From Dactylonectria macrodidyma (Eukaryota > Ascomycota > Sordariomycetes > Hypocreales > Nectriaceae), in assembly GCA_020744425.1 (NCBI GenBank), contig JAGMUV010000001.1, positions 6,200,001 through 6,264,000 on the forward strand: a DNA stretch of 64,000 nucleotides, in the 5' to 3' direction. Position numbers and translations under genes: made by a program. The notes under the pieces were generated by a model that was not told where the DNA came from, did no database searches, and saw only the letters and a list, made by a program, of their open reading frames with translations. This document shows, piece after piece, positions 10,117 through 22,640 of the stretch; positions within the stretch are counted from its first letter, which is position 1, and each line of letters starts with the position of its first letter.

Positions 10117-13100
10117 TTCTGTCGTTGGTGCAATATACTAAATTATGAACAAAGGGACTTTGGTGTCTCCTAAAACTATGCTTTAGTAATGGCATTCGAC
10201 TCTAAAGACCTCTAGCCGCTCCCTATGAGTGGAAATGTGAGCAGTTGAAACATCATCTAATACTCTGGGTAGCATGGCCTGGCAGATCCAGCCGGCAGCA
10301 GGCTGACAATCGTGAGAAGCCAATCGACCAGGAAGGTAAGGAGCACCGAATGGGGTCAAGAACAAAGAGGCATAAACCATTGCCTGCAAGGCTTGTTTTT
10401 TTCGCGTGACGTTTAGAAACCGGGAGATTAGAGACTCTGATTCGAACTCTCAATTACAGAAGAAGATTTTGACACGCAAGTCAAGATAGATATGAGAACT
10501 GGGATGGAAGCTATTTGAGAATCAGTCAATATTTTGCAAGATATTGCCGCTTAGAAGTGCATGCGAACTTTCCTTCATGTGCTTAACTATAGCAATTCCA
10601 ATGATGACCCGAAGCTCATTACACACCAGGAATTCGCTCAAGCTGTTGGCACAAGAACCTAGAGGATGGTAGATACATACGGGGCAGGGTCTAAAGACGG
10701 TTCGGAGCCTTGGGGCACATCGACTCATCGAATACACGGAGCGTCCTTACGGTTATGGTATGTGTCTTTGTTATCAGAGGAGACTCGCAATATCTCCCCA
10801 ACTATCACGACGGCCTAGTTTTATCTCAAGTCTAGGGGGAAGCAGGTGAAAGATTGTTGGTTCAAATTCAGCTGTCTTGCACTACGTGGATGATTTTCAT
10901 TGTTAATCTGACTGTTGAATATTGTTTAATCATCGTCTGGTTCATGTGAGGCCGACCGTGTAGGCACAACTTCCACCTTCGATACTTGGAGCAAGCTAGA
11001 GTTCAAGAAATTGTACTCACGTCAATGATTTTGGGAGAGACTTTGACAAAAGCTGGGAGCACGGTAAAAGTGCCTTGCTCGAGAAGTCACGCTACAGGGT
11101 GAGCACGAGCAGAGACTAGGGTAGAGCCCTAAATTGTCCTCATGGGACAGGGCAGACTGGCTATTCAGATTGTGACTGCCCGGGCGTGGTGGTCAATGCG
11201 GCATTAGCAGTAACTAGATATGAAGGGAAAATGAAACTGTTAGTTGAACCAGGAGGCTGTTTTCGAGTTGAGAGGATAATTGTTTAAGCTGATTCCTCAT
11301 CGCAAAGATGTTAACGACACAGAGTCTAATCAATATGTTTTATGATATACATTCTCTGACGTCAGGAGACAACCAACTAATGACCTCTTCAATTATCATC
11401 TCATACTTCACATATCTATGTTGCGTGGCTCTATTGGCGGTCTCATCGTCTTTTCAATGGCGGTATCAACTATGGAAAATAAATATCGTAAACTAGCAGA
11501 TATCCTAAGCGACTCAACGCCGGAAGTCTATAGCCTAAGATGCTGGAACTCGCGCACAAGGGGCAGACTGTGCTTGTCACTTGTACAGCCACACCTTTGA
11601 AGCCTACCTCTTACATCCCTTATGTGCGTACGATGAAGAGCCTACCTCTTACATCCCTTATGTGCGTACGATGAAGATAGTAGAGAAGCTGCCTACTAAA
11701 TTGAAGCAAAAAAGGTGGCAGCTTATGCTAGACCCCAGCCAGTGTAACTCGTGCTTTGAGCTCCTGTTTTTCTGAGGCCGGCTTGTTAGAACAGACCTGT
11801 CGCTTGTATAGCTTCGTTTGTGCCAAGCTAAATATTGAGTCTAGCCACGATCGCGTCTTGCGTTATTCCAAAGGCCTAACCACTCCGATGCTAAATAAGC
11901 GGGTTTGGCAGTCACAGTGAGAGAAGTTCACATAGTGGCCAGACCCAGCGACTGATCGATCTCGAGGATAGAACCTCGGGAGGGCAAAAGGGAACATGAC
12001 TACAATCATCATTAGCAGTAACCTGAGTGTCAAGTTGCTCCGTGTAGTGTAGTGTGGTTTCAACCGTCGAGCAGAACGACAGCCACGAGTGACTTTAGGC
12101 AAGAAATCGAAGAATTCAGCGATTGAAATAATACAGTTGATGGATTGATTGCAACTCTGGCAGGGCTTTTGATAAACATGCCTGAGCCGTGGGAACTTTG
12201 AGAGTCCGGGAGTTGAACAAGTCTGCTTAAAAATTTCTTATGATGGGAAATGAAAATTCGATGGACACAAATAATTCTCAACCTTTCACTGGCACAGACA
12301 ATTATCTCATCGGTTTCATGGTTTGATGCAGCTGGTCCTTGTTTGGATATTTAAGATTTTCTCGCAAAATGAATATAGACTGAGAGGTCGAATAAGGTTG
12401 GATGAGCAAAAAAGCTACCACCTCTCAGGCCACCAAGGTCAATTGTTGTTTATAGTAAGTAGCGAAAATCCATGTATCTACCTTATCCTGATCATTTGCA
12501 AAATTTGACGAGAGAGGAGGGATATACACATTAGGAAGCATTGGCCGTATTGGAATTTTGCCACCAGTGGTTGAGCTTTAAGCATTTGGAAAACTTATCT
12601 TTGTCTTTGTGGCTCCTGGAAAGTATTACGTGATTAGTTGCCATCGCTCACGACTAGTACCCCTCATCGGGACTACGAATGGTAATCCCTCCGCAAAAGT
12701 TGACTAGACAACTGGTAATTATGACCGTTGTGGATAAGATGGGAGATGATCAAGTTCCCAAGTGGGGTCAACGAAGTGATCATCATTCGAGGGTCTCCGT
12801 TGTCGGCCAACCCTAGTTTGAAGCTGACTTTTCACATGCCGTACCATAGTTTTCGTATCGATTCAGTGTCTATTATCTTGCGCGTAACGGTTGCATGCTC
12901 AGCTCTCGGAGGATGCCCGTCAACGCTGAAGAAGTTATGAAATGGGCTGATGATTAGGCACCTATCATAGAGACTGCAGGCTCACTGTGGTTGTAGGATA
13001 AGCTAGGGTTTGACTCGTAGTACCCGAGATATGCTCGACTCGTACGTCTTAGCATGAAGTAGAGCGGGATTAAAAGTGTCGCCGATATCATTTTCTCCAG

Positions 13101-13484
13101 GACATGGTTCTCCGCTTGGTTCTCCGCTTGTGGGTCGGTCAAAGAAAACTCGTCAGCCCACAGTCTACTCCTAGCCTGGAAGAGGCAACTTGTGCGTGTG
13201 GGAGCGTTACGGGGTTACATCAACATGGACCAGCCAGGGTCCAGCATTGCAGTTTTTCTTGTGCCATTGGCTGTTGTACGTGACTCTTATCACCCCGCAT
13301 CTTCTTTAAAAGCTGGCGCGGACGCCTATCATGCAAGAAGATCAGTCACATTTGTCTATCGTTGCAAGTGTGCTCTTGATGCTATCCGTCACCTGAGGTG
13401 TCGTTGAAGAAGGACGGGTTGAACACTACCAAACAGAACGGATCAAGCAGCCGATTCAGCTCCCCTGCCTTAGATTCGTTCACG
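10117..13484. other. 3.4-kb gene-free stretch
   Basis: No open frame longer than about 75 codons and no family similarity could be supported. It is relatively AT-rich. The only structure found is the perfect 38-bp duplication at 11601-11676. It could be old decayed mobile DNA, but no ends or coding relics were recognised. Confidence 0.45.
11601..11676. repeat. perfect 38-bp tandem duplication
   Basis: AGCCTACCTCTTACATCCCT and the following 18 bases (to ATGAAG) occur twice without a mismatch at 11601-11638 and 11639-11676. Perfect identity suggests a recent slippage or repair event. Confidence 0.9.
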
Positions 13485-15155
13485 ATGGTATCCTTTGCAT
13501 TCTTGAACCGCCTTCCAACGGCAACTAAACACGTCCGCTCCCCAGACGAAAAGTCCTTGGTCCGACGTCTGGATATTTTCCTCATGACCTTTGGTTGCAT
13601 TTCTCAAGGTAATATATCAGTGCTCAAGGCTATAGTGCAGTTTCTGATCAGATCCAGTCATCAAATACCTGGACCAGCAAAATATCAACAATGCCTACGT
13701 CTCTGGAATGCAAGAAGACTTGGAGCTCTATGGAAAGGAGCTCAATTAGTAAGTTCATGCCCTCTACTACATATGACTTAGCTAATGGTGTCAGCTTCTC
13801 CACTTTCTTCAATGTTGCTTATTGTATCATGCTTATTCCCTCACAGATCATCTTGACCTATGTTCGGCCAAGTATCTGGTTACCTGGTCTGGAGATCTGT
13901 TGGGGCATCATCACTGGACTCATCGCTATTACAACAAGCGCAAAGCAGGTGTACATTCTCCGCGTGTTCCTTGGCCTTTGTGAAAGCAGTGCCTGGCCCG
14001 GAATGATGACTTTGTTCAGTATGTGTTCCTGCTGCCCTCTAGTGTCGTTCCTTTGCCTAATGCCTTCTAGTGTACTGGTACACACCCACTGAGCTCGCGA
14101 AACGTATGGGATTTTATCACTCCTGCCAGGCTGTCGGATCTATGATGTCGGGCGCTTTGCAGGTTGCTATTATCGAAACCCTCGAGGGAAGCCATGGAAT
14201 CGCTGGTTGGCGCTGGCTCTTCATCATCAACGCCATCATGACCGTTGTGTGGGGCATTGCAGGAATCTTTATGATGCCGGATCTTCCCAACAAGCCGAAT
14301 CCGCGAGCGTTTTGGTTCAAAAAGATCGATGCAGAGCTCGCTATGGAACGACTCGCTCGCAACGGTCGCGCTGAGCCGAAGAAGATGACATGGGCAGGCG
14401 TTAAGCGAACGTTCTCAAGCTGGGTCGTCTACTTCATTGCCATTCTCTATGTCGCGACTGTTCTCGGCACTTATGGAAATATCTACTTCTCTCTCTTCTT
14501 GAAGTCATTGAAGAACGCTGATGGCACCGCGCGATGGAGTGTATCGCAGATCAACGCTATCCCGATTGGAGCCTATGGTATAAACGTCGCCTTTGTCTGG
14601 ATCTGGGCCCTGCTGTCTGATCTTATCGAAAGCCGATGGACCTTGATTGTGGTCCAAGCAGTCATCGGAATCATCACATGCATCATAATGAGTATCTGGA
14701 CGTCCCATCCGACTTCTGTCGGTCTGTCCGCTGCATATGCAGCTTACTTTATTGCGTTTACATGTTTGGGAACGGCTCCTCTGATTTTCTCTTGGCTTTC
14801 AGACTTGATCCCTCAAGATCCCGAGGCTCGTTCCCTCATCGTGGGTATTTCAGTCGCCCTTTACTACGCTATTTCCGCCTGGTCCCAGGTCTTAGTCTGG
14901 CCTGCCTCGGAGGCTCCATATTATAGCTACGGTTGGCAGACCGGCCTTGCTTTGCTTATTCTCGTCATTATCATGACCTGCACCCTGCGCTATGTTGATG
15001 TGCGCATTCTTTTGCCTAGGCGTATCGCTTTCCGTGCCACCCTTGACCAGACTGCCGAAGATGCCGACCGGCTATCACTAGCATCGATCGATAAAGAGAA
15101 GGAGGAGCAGCAGAAGAATGCAGATATCAAGAAGGATGTACCTTCCCTTGATTAG
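13485..15155 (+). CDS. MFS transporter, Dal5/allantoate permease type
   Basis: Plasma-membrane symporter of the anion:cation family that includes Dal5 and Tna1; the substrate is probably an organic anion, amide or vitamin. Exons 13485-13608, 13658-13748, 13795-14018 and 14071-15155 join in frame to 507 residues, normal for the family. Introns of 49, 46 and 52 bp have GT...AG borders and CTAAT-like branch points. Family hallmarks are [19 protein letters not shown] after TM1, [14 protein letters not shown], the loop [19 protein letters not shown], and [13 protein letters not shown]. About twelve hydrophobic segments are present. No stop or frameshift was found. The 3' end from about 14753 has a mutated duplicate at 31757-32300. 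A GTG-started frame extends 29 codons upstream, but the first ATG is at 13485. Confidence 0.87.
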
Positions 15156-16019
15156 ATAGTGGGAGATGTAAGTCATGTACGAAACTGCTATGAAATGTAA
15201 TTTAAGATGCTCAGTGTTGCACTCATAGCTCGCCTTGACATAAATATCGCTATCAATCGAGAAGCTTTCACCTTGAGAAACGCTTGTGTTTTGTAAATGC
15301 TCATTTCAACAAAATATGCTGTTTATGCACCCTGCGATGCAAGTTAACCATATTACGCGTGGGGTGGGCCTTGCACTCTTCCCGTGACGAGGGCGTCCTA
15401 GATGGTTGATAAAATTGCCAAGAAAACATCCGAGGGATAATATTCCATCTATCCCCAGTGAGCCAGCTCGGCTGGCGTTAATCAGGATAGCTTCGTTGGC
15501 ACCGGATTCTGGTTGGTGTCTAAAATTGAAGCCAGCATGAGGGACTCGCAAACGAGGCTTCTCACAAGAACTAAGTTGAAGACGTGTAAATCAAAGATAC
15601 CATGAAACTAAAACATAGAGGAAATTAAACCGATGGATTCTATGATAGCTATATCAACATGTTTTAGAAGGATACGAGGGGTGGGACACTAGTGGCGCAG
15701 AATACGATAGCCTGAACATTTGGTAAGCTTCTCAACGCCAAAGTCTACACGAACACTGGAGACTTGAACGATCGGACACATCTAATTTATAATGCCAGTA
15801 ATTAGCCCATCGTACGCTTTCCGTGCAGCGTGCTCAGCCAAGATTGCGGCGTTAAATTACATAACGACAGGAATGACATGGTGCTCCAATCTAGCTTGAC
15901 AATGCTAATCGAGGCTTCCTCTCACACCATGGCAAGAGCCCATTCACAACTTCGTGGTCCTGTTATGAACCGAAAAAAAATGTGAATGTTGAAGCTTTCC
16001 TATGTTTCATAGCTTATAA
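15156..16019. other. gene-free stretch inside duplicated segment
   Basis: 3' flank of the transporter gene and downstream flank of the small Cys-rich gene. No gene is supported. Confidence 0.45.
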
Positions 16020-16256
16020 TTACCCAACGTGGGTAAGGCACTTTTGGCAGGCTGCGTGATGACAATTAAGGCACTGCGGCGCTGTTGAGTATTGCCAGAC
16101 ATGGTAACACACATGACACGTGTACATTAAAGTATTTTTCTCGGGGGAATTGCCCGTAAGAGGTTCTCCGTAGTAGCTTTGTATATATGAAGCAGGTTGA
16201 GGGCCAGTCCCTGGCGTAGAGGAGCTAGTGCTCGTCGATGCAGAGGCCACTGGCAT
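16020..16256 (-). CDS. small Cys-rich zinc-binding-type protein, paralogue A
   Basis: A 78-residue protein with a Ser/Thr/Pro-rich N-terminal half and a C-terminal cluster spaced C-x2-C-x11-C-x2-C-x4-C-x2-C (TCHVCYHVWQYSTAPQC, LNCHHAACQKC). Six cysteines plus two histidines after the fourth could bind two zinc ions in a ribbon or RING-like fold. There is no signal peptide. The paralogue at 33017-33256 keeps every cysteine, the His pair and the spacing while the N-terminus has drifted, so both are probably real and under selection. Function is not known. About 380 bp of leader is also shared by both copies, up to a common GGACTCGAACC-like element near 16630. A longer gene with upstream exons cannot be excluded. 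Confidence 0.65.
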   Translation of the reverse strand: MPVASASTSTSSSTPGTGPQPASYIQSYYGEPLTGNSPEKNTLMYTCHVCYHVWQYSTAPQCLNCHHAACQKCLTHVG

Positions 16257-16680
16257 GTTGAGCTATTGCCAATGCGATGCTAGAGCTTGGGCCGTCAGAG
16301 CGAATGTGAGGCGGGAGCTGACTTCGGTAACAGGTACAGAGATTTCGAGTTTCACGAGAGCCGTGAAACTCGATGTGACTTTGGGCAAAGGACGGTGTCT
16401 GTGTGACTGGTCTTTTTTTGTATGTGGCGAAAAGGAGTTTGAGGCGGCGGTAGTTATGAAGAAATCGCTGAGGTTGATCACGAGATGGACAAGAATATAA
16501 ATGATGAGTCCTCGGGCACAAATGTGCCTCAGGCAGCGTGCGGGGTACCTTGCAATGGTGTAACCTATCAGGCTGCCCGATATCGTGATATGCAGGTCGT
16601 GAGCATTTCAACCTCTAGAGCCAATGAGGACTCGAACCTCCTGTCAGTGGTGGCACATTGCGGCATGCAAGAATAGTACA

Positions 16681-17247
16681 GAATTCCGCTTAACCTGAAG
16701 AGACTGAGCCAACGCCCAGCTACAGAGTTGGCAAGGCTACATAGCACATCTTATGTCTCTGACCGCTAGATCAATCCCATCATTCCATAGGGCAATGCCA
16801 CCTCTTCGCTGCAGGATTCATTCAGTACTATCCAGCAGATTAAAATCATGTAGCGAAGCATCTTTAAAATTTATGATTTATTTGGCTCTACAACCGTAGC
16901 AGCTTCCTACTTTGCTCTCCGCACCACCAAACGGCGAGTTGCTTCTTTCACAAAGTAAAAAAAAAAAACACTTTCCTTCACATTTCAAGCATTTTAAAAC
17001 CCAATGCTTTGACAGTTGCCTAGGATCAAGTTTTCCAGCTCATGCGAGCTAGGAAGCTTGAGTCTTGATGAATATATTACCTGTTGGTCGGCTCCAGGAG
17101 CCGTATACTTATGACTTTATAGTAGAGTTCTAAGTTTTCCTTGCAGCATGTTTCTTACAAAACTCGCGGATCTTAAAGCGCAACAGCTCCTCTAGCAAGA
17201 TAACATCCCCTACGAAAATTCAAAATAGAAGTTAAATACCTAACAAA
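16681..17247. other. gene-free stretch
   Basis: 3' flank of the decayed beta-glucosidase gene. The part at 16930-17020 resembles 3740-3850 (see findings). No gene is supported. Confidence 0.4.
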
Positions 17248-20033
17248 CTATGCACTAAATAAAAGGTCTTCTAAAACCTCTAGTGGCGAGGTGCTGATAA
17301 CATCCTTTGGATTGGAACTTGTAGCAACCAGAACTCTATAATGACCAGCAACCACTTTCCACTTGCTCAAATTCTCGTCCCAATATGCAGCAGCTTCGTA
17401 TCCGAATTCAATATTAGCAGTCTGCTTCGTCCCTTCCTTCAGCTTCAGTTTTGAGAAACCTGCTAGGGTCTTCATGGGTCGTTCCAAGTGATCAGATTGA
17501 GGTGCAGCGATATACACTTGAATCGTCTCAGCACCTTCGCGAGTACCGACATTTGCAACAGGCACTGTGACGGTAATCTTTTGGCTGCGATCCTTGCTGA
17601 GAATGCCTGAGACGGACGCCTCGCTGATCTGGAACTTGGTATAGCTGAGTCCGAATCCAAAGGGGAAAAGGACTTCTTTCTCAGAGTTCCAGTGACTGTC
17701 GAAGTGGCGATATCCAACAAAGACACCCTCGATATATTCCACCTTTCGAGATTCGTACGAATCGATACCGAAATTGTCGTAGCAAGCCGTATGCTCGTAT
17801 AATCTAGGCCAGGAGATTGGTAGTCGGCCGGACGGGTTGACATGACCAACCAGCACATCCAAAATTGCATTACCCGTCTCCTGACCAGCATACCAAGCTT
17901 GAACCATTCCTACCACATCATCGAGCCAAAGAAGCGCGACAGCAACACCGGTGGTGTTTACGACGACGGCCTTGAGGTTAACCGCTGCCACTTCGCTCAC
18001 AAGCTTGTCTTGAGTGCGGCTTTCATACATCGGCAGAACCATTGCGTCCATATCTTGGCCCTCGGACTCCCACTGGAAGGAGTTTCCAGTGAAGACAATG
18101 ACAAAGTCGGCGTCTCGGGCGAGCTCGACGGCCTCGGCTTGTAACTGCTGCTCCATCTCTGCCTGTGGCACAAATCCAACGTGGGCGCAGAGCTGCTTGT
18201 CCAAGATGTAATTATCCGACACGCTGTCTACGGGAATGGAGGTGAGGACCTCGATCGTGTAGCTTTTTGATGCTTCGAGATAATGCTGGACCCGTAGCTC
18301 ATCTTGGACACCAGAGATGAAGGCCATTGCATCTCGAATGCTTCCCTTCTGCTCTGCAACATGCTCACCATCAATAAACAGCTTGGTGTTTCCGGCACCG
18401 GAAAGACTGAAGTAGTGAGACCCGGTCTCAGTTGGTAGATACGTTGTGGAAAGGCGAGCGCTCATGGCAGTATCCTTGATCTCGATTTGATCATGGGTGG
18501 TGCAATAGCTTCGAAGTACCTCTTGAGTGGCAAAGGGGTCACCAGTACCGTGGTGGTTACGATAGTACTCAACATCAAATCCAGGGTTGCCGTTCTTAGT
18601 CGAGGTACCCTCGCAGAGGTCGGGGAGGGAACGGAAGATGTGAGCACCTAGAGGTGAAGTCAGTATCTAAGAATTATCTAGTATTGCTATGTTTTAATCC
18701 GAAAAGAGTATAACATGGTTAATAATGGCTAACCTTTTGAGTATGTGAGCTCTACTTGAGATCCGAATCTGTTTTCAAAAGCTTCAAAGGGGCTGATCTT
18801 ATAATGACAATTCAAGAACGAACTTCCACCCCCGTGAGCCGAAGCATGTCTTGCAAGTGGGCCAAGAAGAGCAATCTTCTTGACCTTGCTGATGTCAATG
18901 GGAAGGATTTCATCTTTGTTCTTGAGAAGCACGTTGCCGGCACCACCTATCTCGCGAATCAGAGCGCGGTGGCGAGGGTCGTCTGTAGCTCTCTCCTCGG
19001 GGGTTTCCCTTCAATCTGCAAATTTACCAACCCTCTCTAAGAGTTTAAGAGAATTCCGTACTCGATCATTAATGTCGGTGATGGAAATACGTCCATCCTC
19101 TAGAGCTTGCCGGACGCTGGAAGCTTCACGAGCGCGGGCGGGACCTGGAATCTCTAGGTCAAGTCTAGTGTTGTCAGCGTCCCTTGCTCTTTGTTGGTTT
19201 TAGCGTAACTGTTTAACTTACCCATTACGAACGCTGGCTAACGTTGTCGCAGCTCCCCAATCGCTCATGGTAAGCCCCTGGTATCCCCAGTCTTTGCGAA
19301 GGATGTGATCCATGAATTTAGGAGTCGCATCAATGTAGGATCCATTCACTTTGGGATACGCAGTCATTAAACACCAAGGGTCAGCTTCCTTGACGACGAT
19401 CTCAAATGGCTTGAGATATAGCTCTTTATGAGTCTGTCAGCGCTGGTCGTAACAAATTAAAGAGACGGAAGGTAGTGAAGGGGCTATGGGGCATTCCCTG
19501 CTTGGTAATTACGGGGAATTCTTACCTAAGTGCTCGCTCGGAAATCTTCTCGTCTACCACAAAGCGGCGTGTGTCTTGTTCATTGGCAAGGTAGTGCTTG
19601 ACTGTAGCCGCAACTCTTTGTGACTGAAGACCTTTGACATATTCTGAGGCCATGATACCGGACAGCAACGGATCCTCAGAAAAAGCCTCAAAGTTTCTGC
19701 CTCCAAGAGGTGATCGATGAAGGCAAACAGTAGGGCCGAGGAGCACGTATCAACCTTTCGTCTGTGTTTCTTCAGTGAGGGCTATGCCCATCCTTCTGGC
19801 AAGATGCCGATCAAAGGTGGACGCAAGGGAGACACATGCTGGGAAACATGCGGCAGACTTGCCGTAGTGGAAGTCTTCACCTCGCGCGCCGCTTGGGCCA
19901 TCTGTGACTTTTAGTGAGGGGATTCCAAGACGGTCAATTCATGTGTTTCCCAAAAGTTTTTGCCGGAAAGTAGTAGGACCTTTTCGTCGATTGTCAGCTC
20001 CTTGAGCATCTGGTCAATGTCAACGGAAGCCAT
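17248..20033 (-). pseudogene. GH3 beta-glucosidase, broken
   Basis: Glycoside hydrolase family 3 enzyme with the order (beta/alpha)8 barrel, alpha/beta sandwich carrying an inserted PA14-like domain (TETGSHYFSLSGAGNTKLFIDGE region) and fibronectin-III-like C-terminus. No signal peptide is visible, so it was probably cytosolic and acted on imported glucosides. The catalytic nucleophile is the aspartate in LTMSDWGA. Visible introns are 19434-19525 (joining frame uncertain), 19165-19221 and 18648-18733. The gene is broken by a one-base frame loss near 19934, a TGA at 19752-19750 and a TGA at 19013-19011. The rest, including a 405-codon final exon, is well preserved, so decay is recent. Its divergent neighbour at 21008 is a broken sugar transporter: the pair once formed a glucoside uptake and hydrolysis module. 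Confidence 0.85.
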
Positions 20034-21007
20034 GGTGTAAGCGCTGAGACAGCAATCGGCTGTGATTGAGAAAACGGGCAGGTATAGATATAGAACTGAG
20101 AGGTTGAGACATCAAGAGTCGAGAAGCTAGAGTGATTGCCTGGCATGCCGTCTTTTTATGGGTTCAATCGCCCATAACAAGAGGATAGACAAAGCTGTCA
20201 AGGAGAGGAGACGAAAACACGGGCTCCGGGGTTACTACCTGGTATGTCCGGCCCCTGATCCATGGGCTTTAAACCCGCTATTGTCGTTGGGAAATGGCTC
20301 ATCTCTAATGATGGGACATTTGAACTACCCGCCTCACATCAAGGGCTGACGAATAAAGGCTGTGGCGACTCAGGTTTTTGATGAATGGGGTTATCGAGTG
20401 AGCTGGCGAGCGAACCCACTGTTTGTCCGTCTCTTCTCCGGTAGGCAAAGTCTCGAATACTGTAGAGTCTTAAGTCAGGTGTCTTCACCACTTGGCAGAG
20501 GCAAGGGTTAGAGCTCCACTACGGAGTCATTTGATTCTAATCATCGAACCAGTCCTGACCAGGGCAAGCAAGCAAACCTAGAAGTTACTCGCCTGTGACC
20601 AGACTCCGTTTGATCAGGGAGTGCTGATTGAACTAAATAGTACGGACTCTTATAGTCTTCATGGGCTCCACTACGTCTGTAATACTCCGTGAATTGTCCG
20701 CATTCTTCCTATTCCTCTTTCGACAAGATATCCACCAATTCTCCGTCAATTCCCCAGTAGCGTCTGTCAGTGTCACGCAACCCCAGGCTCTGTCTTATTA
20801 GAGCATAGTACGATATGCAGAACTCTGGGGACGCCCGAGTCCGGGGACTTGGTAAATGCTGTCGCGTGTTCCCCAAGAGTATATATGAATCCCAGATGCT
20901 ACTGCGACACAGAAACAATCTCGACACTCAGCACAGCATTGCAAATCCACTCTACTCTCATCTTTTCCAGTTCCTAATACAACACTGCACCCCGTCTGGA
21001 AGCTGTA
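20034..21007. promoter_or_regulatory. shared divergent promoter of GH3 and sugar-transporter relics
   Basis: Between the two divergent decayed genes. CCGGGG at 20226-20231 and 20841-20846 matches the CreA repressor consensus SYGGRG, one site near each gene. No gene is supported inside. Confidence 0.5.
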
Positions 21008-22640
21008 ATGGCAGAACCCAAGGATGAGCCCGTTGCGGTTCACTTGCAGACTGCGGAGACCACCTCAAACAACCGGACCGTGGTTGGCATGGATGCCACG
21101 CTGAAGCGTTTCCTTGATCATCAACATAACCTCACTCGTACAGAGGCTGTCAAGGAGAGTTGGAAACCCCTGGCTTGGTGTAAGCTTGTTCGCCTCACAT
21201 ACGCAGCTACCTGCCAATAGTTACAGGCGTGAACCCTAACATCTAACATTTTGATGCGTGCTCAGGCTTCTACATGTTTTTTATCTGCATCATGTTTGGA
21301 TACGATGCTCTCGCGGGAAGTGTCGTTGTCTCTATTGCCGAGTTTCGGAAAAACTTTGGATATCTCTATGAAGGCGCGTACGTCGTCGATGCGAGCTGGC
21401 AGCTTGGATTCCAGGCTGGATTTTTCGTGGGTAAGAATGGCCACTCCTGGGCTCCGTCTCCTATTCTAGACCAAGATTCGGAAAGGAATATAGGAGCACT
21501 AACGCTCTCTAGGTATGATCATCGGCGGCATGCTTACAGGCATTGCTGTTCAGCGTTTTGGACCTAAATACACCGTCTTGGGCGTGTACATGATCAACAT
21601 CGCTGGTGTCTTTCTGCAATATTTTGCAACCACTCCAGCCCACTTCTTTGGTAGCAAGATACTTACCGGTGCACCTCTGGGTGCGTTCTCAACAATCGCT
21701 CCCACATATGCCTCCGAAATGGCGCCCTTGGTCGTCCGTGGCGCCATCACCGCTGGCATGAACTTCGCCATTGTGCTGGGTAACCTCCTAGGCTATGGTG
21801 TGATGCGTGAGGCTGGAACCTACTCTGGCAAGGCAACATACCGAATTTTGTTTGCCACTCAATGAGGTTTCGTTGGTGCTGCGCTGATCATCCTGCCCTT
21901 CTTCCCCGAGTAAGTATTGCCTTGGAAGCAAAAGTGAATAGTTGGGACTGGACTCATCTGAATCATCTATCTAGGTCTCCTTTCTGGCTTATCGCCCAGG
22001 GCAAAGAGAAAGAGGCCCGAGAAAACATCACGAAACTTCATGCTGCCGACTACGATGTGGATGGCCGTTATGCTGAAGTCACGTCGGCGCTGGCCCAACA
22101 AGCCGAGTCCCAAAGGAACCAGGGCACGATCAAGGATTGCTTTTCCAGCGACAACTGGCGACGCACAATGGTCGCCATGAGCATGTTCTTCATCCAGAAT
22201 GCATGTGGAACCGGCTGGGTAGTTGGTTATATGAGCTACTTCATGCAGCTCGCAGGAATGCCCGCCGAGCAGTCCTTCAATGCTACAGTTGGCATTGGCG
22301 GAGTTATGCTGGTCGGAAACATTAGCGGCTGGTTTCTGATCGAGTGGCTTGGCCGCCGAGGGACAGCTTTGTATGGCGCCCTGGTACTATGCGTCTCTCT
22401 ATTCATTATTGGCATTCTTTCAGTTGTCAAGTCCTCACACGCACTAGTTGTGCAAGTCGTCTTCATGGGCGTTTGGGCTTTCGGTATGCATGACCTAACC
22501 TCTGTCACTAGGGCTTCATTATCACCACGTACTTACAAACCCCAGTCTACCAAGGAACAACCGGTGCGGTTGCTTGGCCTATCAGCTCAGAGAACGAGTT
22601 GTTTGCTGCTAGTCGCATGCAAGAACAGATAGTCGTCAGT
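21008..22640 (+). pseudogene. MFS sugar transporter (alpha-glucoside type), broken and 3'-truncated
   Basis: Exons 21008-21179, 21266-21430, 21513-21909, 21975-22483 and from 22546 read as a hexose/maltose-family permease. Hallmarks are MFGYDALAGSVVVSI in TM1, GGMLTGIAVQRFGPKY, PTYASEMAPLVVRG, SPFWLIAQGKEKEA, and YQGTTGAVAWPISSEN. A TGA at 21863-21865 replaces the Trp of the family motif QWGF. After the ISSEN motif the frame loses similarity and stops near 22650, so the last 150-200 residues (about TM8-12) are missing. Introns are otherwise normal (62-86 bp). It is divergent from the broken GH3 gene and probably imported the same glucosides. Confidence 0.82.

Larger units (their letters stand above)
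14753..16680. repeat. segmental duplication, copy A
   Basis: This segment contains the transporter 3' end and the small Cys-rich gene with its leader. Its two ends match 31757-32300 and 33017-33680 in the same order, orientation and spacing (offset about 17.0 kb). The middle (about 15300-16020) is too diverged to align by eye. Confidence 0.7.

Noticed and set aside
13398..13484. An N-terminal extension of the Dal5-type transporter starting at GTG
   Set aside because: No ATG exists in the extension; the first ATG at 13485 gives a normal N-terminal length for the family.
16560..16720. A tRNA gene: the minus strand has a box-B-like GGTTCGAGTCC with a compensated stem change in the paralogous copy near 33630
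   Set aside because: No matching acceptor stem, D-arm or anticodon arm can be folded, and the second copy lacks any box A. It is better explained as part of the duplicated leader region.
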